Assembly (NCBI GenBank): GCA_024180945.1
Contig: JAKSGN010000037.1
Span: 315,501-379,500, forward strand
Length of the DNA stretch: 64,000 nucleotides
Direction of reading: 5' to 3'
DNA from: Macrophomina tecta
Taxonomy: Eukaryota > Ascomycota > Dothideomycetes > Botryosphaeriales > Botryosphaeriaceae
The position numbers and the translations under genes were made by a program. The notes under the pieces are model-generated. The model worked only from the letters and a program-made list of their open reading frames with translations, did not search any database and was not told where the DNA came from. Within the stretch, counting starts at the first letter, position 1. The number at the start of each line of letters is the position of its first letter. Positions 60,006-64,000 of this stretch are shown here, piece by piece.

Positions 60006-61009
60006 ATGAAGTACACGGCGGCTATCATCTCTGCTTTCGGCCTGCTCGGCGGTCTTACCTTCGCCACGATGAGCCCTGCCAACCTGCAGGACACGGCCAA
60101 CTCGCTCGCCCGCCAGGCCTTCGACGTCAAGGACCTAGTGCTGCAGATCAACACCAGCAAGAACGCCGGCCCGATGCAGGTAAGCTGGCTGAGAAATTGT
60201 GGCGTCTCCACCGCGTGAGATACAGTTGGCTGACCGATGTGGGGCATCACCGCCTCTCCCGCGCCCACCAGGATGTGTTTGAAGAGATGGACGATCTGTA
60301 TGACACCGTGCTTGCCAACATCCAGCTCGTCGTTGGCTCGGCCGCCCTCACCGAGGAGAGCCAGGACGTCCAGCTCGTGTACGAGGCGTATTCCTACGTG
60401 AGTCCCACCCAACCACCGTCCCTTCCGGCTACATCCGGAGGCCACCCCGTGTGCTCTTCTGCCCTTGTGTCCATCGCAATGCCGCTTCCCTCTGCTGCCA
60501 GCATGCGCACCGACATGCTGATGCCGTCCCTCCGCCCGCTGTCATTTGCTGCTCTCATATGCCACCTGCCATGTGCCAATCCCCCTTCGGGCCGCCGCCT
60601 GCACCAGCAGTCGACGATTACTAACCTACCGTCTCCTCCGATATAGCTCGTCCAGGGCATGTTCGAGCTGATGGACGCGCTGTCGACGTCTGCTGAGACG
60701 TTCGTGGCGCTCGACGACCAGAACGAGTTCCGCGTGCCGGCCTCGATCCGCGAGGTGGGCGGCGTGGTCGACGCGTGGATGTTCAACATGATCTCGCTCT
60801 TCCCGTCCAACAGCTCCTACGCCGACCAGGCGGCCAACCAGAAGAACCAGGTCGACTCGCACTTCCGCCGCTCCATCGCCGCCTACCACCTGGCCACGGC
60901 CAAGACCGCCTCCCCTTACGGCAACATCACCAGCATTGTCAGCCTCGATGCGCTGGCCATTGGCACTGACAAGTCGAGCGATGACAGCAGCGCCTCCTCT
61001 TCCAACTAA
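60006..61009 (+). CDS. Secreted protein, HsbA-like (hydrophobic surface binding)
   Basis: Three exons, 60,006-60,179, 60,272-60,397 and 60,647-61,009, all joined in phase 0. The introns are 92 nt (GTAAGC ... CACCAG) and 249 nt (GTGAGT ... CTAAC ... TATAG). The product is 220 residues with a signal peptide (MKYTAAIISAFGLLGGLTFA). The rest is predicted mostly helical, with repeated Asp/Val/Leu/Ala heptad-like stretches (DVKDLVLQINTSKNAG, VFEEMDDLYDTVLANIQLVV, LVQGMFELMDAL) and a Ser-rich end (SSDDSSASSSN). No Cys lies in the mature helical part. This pattern fits the HsbA-like family of secreted proteins that help enzymes bind hydrophobic surfaces. The assignment is from pattern only. Confidence 0.6.
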
Positions 61010-61845
61010 GGAAGCTTGGCTAGATGCTGAGCTGAATCCTTCTTCTTCGTCTTCTTCTCTTCGAACGTGGAGATGTGCTGAGCTGGCTGGCTGTGGTGGC
61101 TATTCCCTTCCTGCTGACGTGAGACGGAGATCTCCGCTGCGGGATGTTGGTGGCTTGGTTGTGCGACCGTCGGTGTGAGATGTGGAGAGGATGGTTGGCG
61201 GAGTGGGGAAGATGATCTGAGATGAGAATCCAGCAGCAGCTCATGTAATTTTTGAATCTCTTTCTCTTCCACCCAGCTATTCCTGCCACGCGGAGTCTTC
61301 GGTGAATTACTACCCAATAAAAAAAAATAATCCTTGTCCCATGATGATCAGCAAGCTTGGCGGGTAAATGAAGTTTGTTCAACGCGGGAGAAACAGAAAA
61401 TCTTATTGCCGAACCTTGCGAAATTCGTGCATCTCCTTTCCTCATGCAGGGCGGGCGGTTACCCGATGGAGTCGTGCGACACTTTGCGCATGAATCGGGT
61501 CGTGTGGCACAGCTGTCCCCCGGTGTCGGTTGACTCGCGTCGCATGCGCCCGTGGGGGAACAACGAAAGGCAAACGCCTTCTCCAATTTCCAGTGGCCTC
61601 GTATGTGAATTATTGATTTGTGGGTATATCTGAGAAGGTTTCTGAAGATGAACGCGGATGAATGAAATGTGAAGGCGCTCGCGTGACTCTTGTACTGTAC
61701 AACTTTGCGTGAAATAAAACGAAATGCCATGCAAACATGTCCGCTCCGCAAATCCCTAGAAATGTCCCCCCTAAGAACGCCGGCCTCCGATGTTTCTCTA
61801 GCGCATGCTGCTCGCGAAATGCTTCATCGTTACAGGAGAAATGCT
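61010..61845. other. Intergenic between convergent genes
   Basis: 3' regions of the HsbA-like gene and the amylase-like gene, which converge here. AT-rich AATAAAAAAAAATAATC near 61,316 could serve as a polyadenylation signal. No gene was found. Confidence 0.55.
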
Positions 61846-63802
61846 TTACAATATTAAGATTACCAGGAAAATGGCGCTCAATAGCGCGAGGCTGCTGGAC
61901 TTTGCTGACGCCGGTGTAGCGAGCGACGACGTTGTGCCGCTCGAACCGGTACCACCAGTCTGAGGCGGCGATGTGTTCGAGTCGCCCTTGATCTCGACAT
62001 TGGGGCAAATTTCCTTGAGCGTGCCATTGAAGTAGGCAGTAGGGATCCAGACCTGCAAGGGAGCTTGTTAGCGTTGCGCGCCGTTGTATTCCGTGCCAAG
62101 TGCCTCCTTACCTGCGGCTCTGCGTTCTTCACTGTTGTCTCGAATATTCCGGCATCGCCCGTCGTCTTCGTGTTGCACGTGAGCACATCCACAATCTGCG
62201 CCTGCGCGTGGAAGTTGGTGTCGCCAATCTGGAAGGGACCAATGTCATCGCCGCCCGCTTTCTGGTTGGTAATGACGGCAATCACACTCTTGTCGTAACC
62301 CTTGCGGATAGCCACAACATCACTTTCGGCATAGATGAATCTCGTCTTGTGCGTCCAGTAGGGGCTCCAGTAAGTGTAGGTGGCGCCTGCAACCATGGCG
62401 TTGCGCGCAAAGTTGACCTTCTTGACCAGCTGGTACAAAGGGGCCGAGGTGTTGTATCCGGAAAGCCAGAGAGCCTCACGGTTTCCAGGATCCTCGCCAC
62501 CACTGAATGCCTGCTCCGCGCCGTAGTACAGAATGGGAATGCCGTCGCTCAGCAGCGCAAAAACGATGGCGTTCCTGACATGTTGCATGTCGTCGGTCAA
62601 GTGGTGCAGACGACTGACATCGTGATTCTCGGTGAAAACACCCATGAGAGTGGGGTCGTGACAGGTCTTGTCGAGGTCGTCAACCGCGAAAGCGAGCTGG
62701 TTGGTGGGGACCGAGTCATTGGCAAAGACATCGATGATCGAGTACCATAGAGGATAGTTCAAGACAGCAGAGACGGCGTTGATCATGTAGTTGCAAATGT
62801 ACTCGGTCTGAGAGGTGAAATCTTCGCCGATGGTGTAGGTGTTGACGACACTCTCAAAGTCGTTCCAGAAGGGCTTGGGCACGTGCTTGACGGCGTCGAC
62901 ACGGAATCCATCGACTGCGCAGGTTCGTCAGAAGGCCCTGCGTCTGCGGTTACACAACATTGGGGGCGAATGCTTACTCTGATAATCGTTGATCATGCGT
63001 GTTCCCCAGTCCTCAAAGTATTTGACAATGTCGGCATCTTCAGTGTTGATGTCGGGCAGCGACAGTTGGTCGTTTCCTAGCCAGCACTAATGTACGTCAG
63101 CAATTGCGCATCGGCGGGAGCAGCCTGATCATCTCACGTTCTGGTAGTTGTCGGGATTGCTGTAGTCGGTGATGTAGCAGAACTTGTGGAAGGCGGACTC
63201 GGTGTTGAAGGGTTCGGAGAAGTTAGAGTACTGGACTTCATTGCCAGGACCGGGCCACGCCAAGTTATTGGCGACATAGTCGATCATCAGGTACTGCGGG
63301 GCGTCAGCTACAGTTGAAGGATCACGAAGTGGGGGGGAGGCGCACCATGCCGCGGTCGTGGACGGCCTTGGACAGGCTTTTGAGGTCATCCTCGGTGCCA
63401 AAGTACTCGTTCAGCTTGCCCGGATCCTGCTGCCAGAAGCCGTGATAGTTCTCTCCAACATCCCATGTGCCCTCGAGGCCTTTGGTGACGGGCGAAATCC
63501 AGATCTGGGAGAGACGCGTTAGCTGTGCTTCTGACGCGGCCCATCTACCTGCGGCGCCAACTCACGGCGGTGAAACCCATGCCCTGGATGTAGTCGAGCT
63601 TGTTCTCCAGGCCCTTCCAGGTGCCGCCGCAGTGGAGTTTCTTCTCGACATCGCAGGGCTCGGTGGTGGAGCCATCCGTCCGGGCGAAACGGTCGACAAT
63701 GACCTGGTAGATGGAGCGCGAGCGCCAGTCGTTGGTGGTTGCGGACCAGGCGGCCGGAGCCAGCAGCGAGAGGAAAACGAGTGACTTGGTTGAAAACGAC
63801 AT
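61846..63802 (-). CDS. GPI-anchored GH13 alpha-amylase / 4-alpha-glucanotransferase-like
   Basis: Six exons: 63,802-63,566, 63,504-63,346, 63,293-63,138, 63,086-62,978, 62,914-62,112 and 62,052-61,846, giving 556 residues. A signal peptide ([20 protein letters not shown]) is followed by the fungal alpha-amylase start ([18 protein letters not shown]) and the four GH13 regions: MIDYVANN (region I), [10 protein letters not shown] with the nucleophile Asp (II), the acid/base Glu in TIGEDF (III), and [10 protein letters not shown] with the third acid (IV). Region I has Asn where secreted alpha-amylases have His (DVVANH), a change found in the GPI-anchored AgtA/AmyD-like group, some members of which act as 4-alpha-glucanotransferases on cell-wall alpha-glucan. 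The C-terminus has a Ser/Thr/Gly linker and a hydrophobic GPI signal ([15 protein letters not shown]). All splice sites are GT-AG. Confidence 0.92.
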
Positions 63803-64000
63803 TGCTGGGACTAGTAGCTTCGCGGCATCAACGCAACATTAACAGCAGCAGAACCTTGAGCGCCCGCGACGTCAGATAACGGGAATGCGGAGTGAGAAAA
63901 GCAGCAGGGCTGGTGATGGGAACGGACCGACTGGGCGCGGCCGGTGGTCGAGGGGGGGCGGCGCCAGCGTGGGACCGGCATGCTGATGGCAGACCAGGAG
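63803..64000. promoter_or_regulatory. Upstream region of the amylase-like gene
   Basis: Only 198 bp are visible. They are GC-rich, with a GGGGGGG run near 63,952. No clear TATA box was found. Confidence 0.3.

Overview
The window comes from a filamentous ascomycete (Pezizomycotina). The reasons are short introns (about 50 to 250 nt) with GT-AG ends, CT-rich 5' leaders, fungal secreted-protein families, Ty3/gypsy and pogo/Tc1 transposons, and a block saturated with the signature of repeat-induced point mutation (RIP). It splits at about 42,730 into two compartments.

Compartment 1 (1-42,730) is AT-rich, CpA/TpG-depleted and has no host gene I can find. It is a stack of nested LTR retrotransposons whose limits can be read from LTR pairs and 5-bp target duplications. 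The oldest layer is B-prime, a family B copy seen only from 28,933 to 34,219. A very large minus-strand gypsy element, C, sits inside it, from before the window start to 28,932. Into C went A1 (5,927-13,103, duplication GGTTC) and B1 (16,740-26,326, duplication CTCTT). Into B1 went a Tc1/mariner-like element (20,144-21,454, duplication TA). Further right, A2 (35,372-42,542, minus strand, duplication ACTAT) is inserted in an older copy of its own family (A3), whose pieces lie on both sides. All gag/pol reading frames are broken, almost only by TAA/TAG.

The most unusual content is in this graveyard. Element C has a perfect 13+13-nt palindrome, single or in pairs, at each gene junction (before gag-pro, gag-pro/pol, pol/third ORF, third ORF/LTR), and a third long ORF in the position env has in some other LTR elements. 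Families A and B each carry an antisense gene between pol and the 3' LTR. The A version has a canonical 89-nt intron kept in both copies. The B version is recognisable in two strongly diverged copies.

Compartment 2 (42,731-64,000) has normal base composition and mainly small secreted proteins: a PhiA-like cell-wall protein (minus), a short secreted peptide gene with a decayed duplicated repeat, a Cys-rich Ser/Ala-rich GPI-anchored protein (minus), an HsbA-like protein (plus) and a GPI-anchored GH13 alpha-amylase/glucanotransferase-like enzyme (minus). One intracellular gene, an NmrA-like NAD(P)-binding protein, and one peptidase-S41-like pseudogene lie among them. An intact pogo/Fot1-like transposon (45,093-46,948) with 50-bp inverted repeats sits in this compartment without RIP. 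Long gene-free stretches contain homopolymer tracts and a GA microsatellite.
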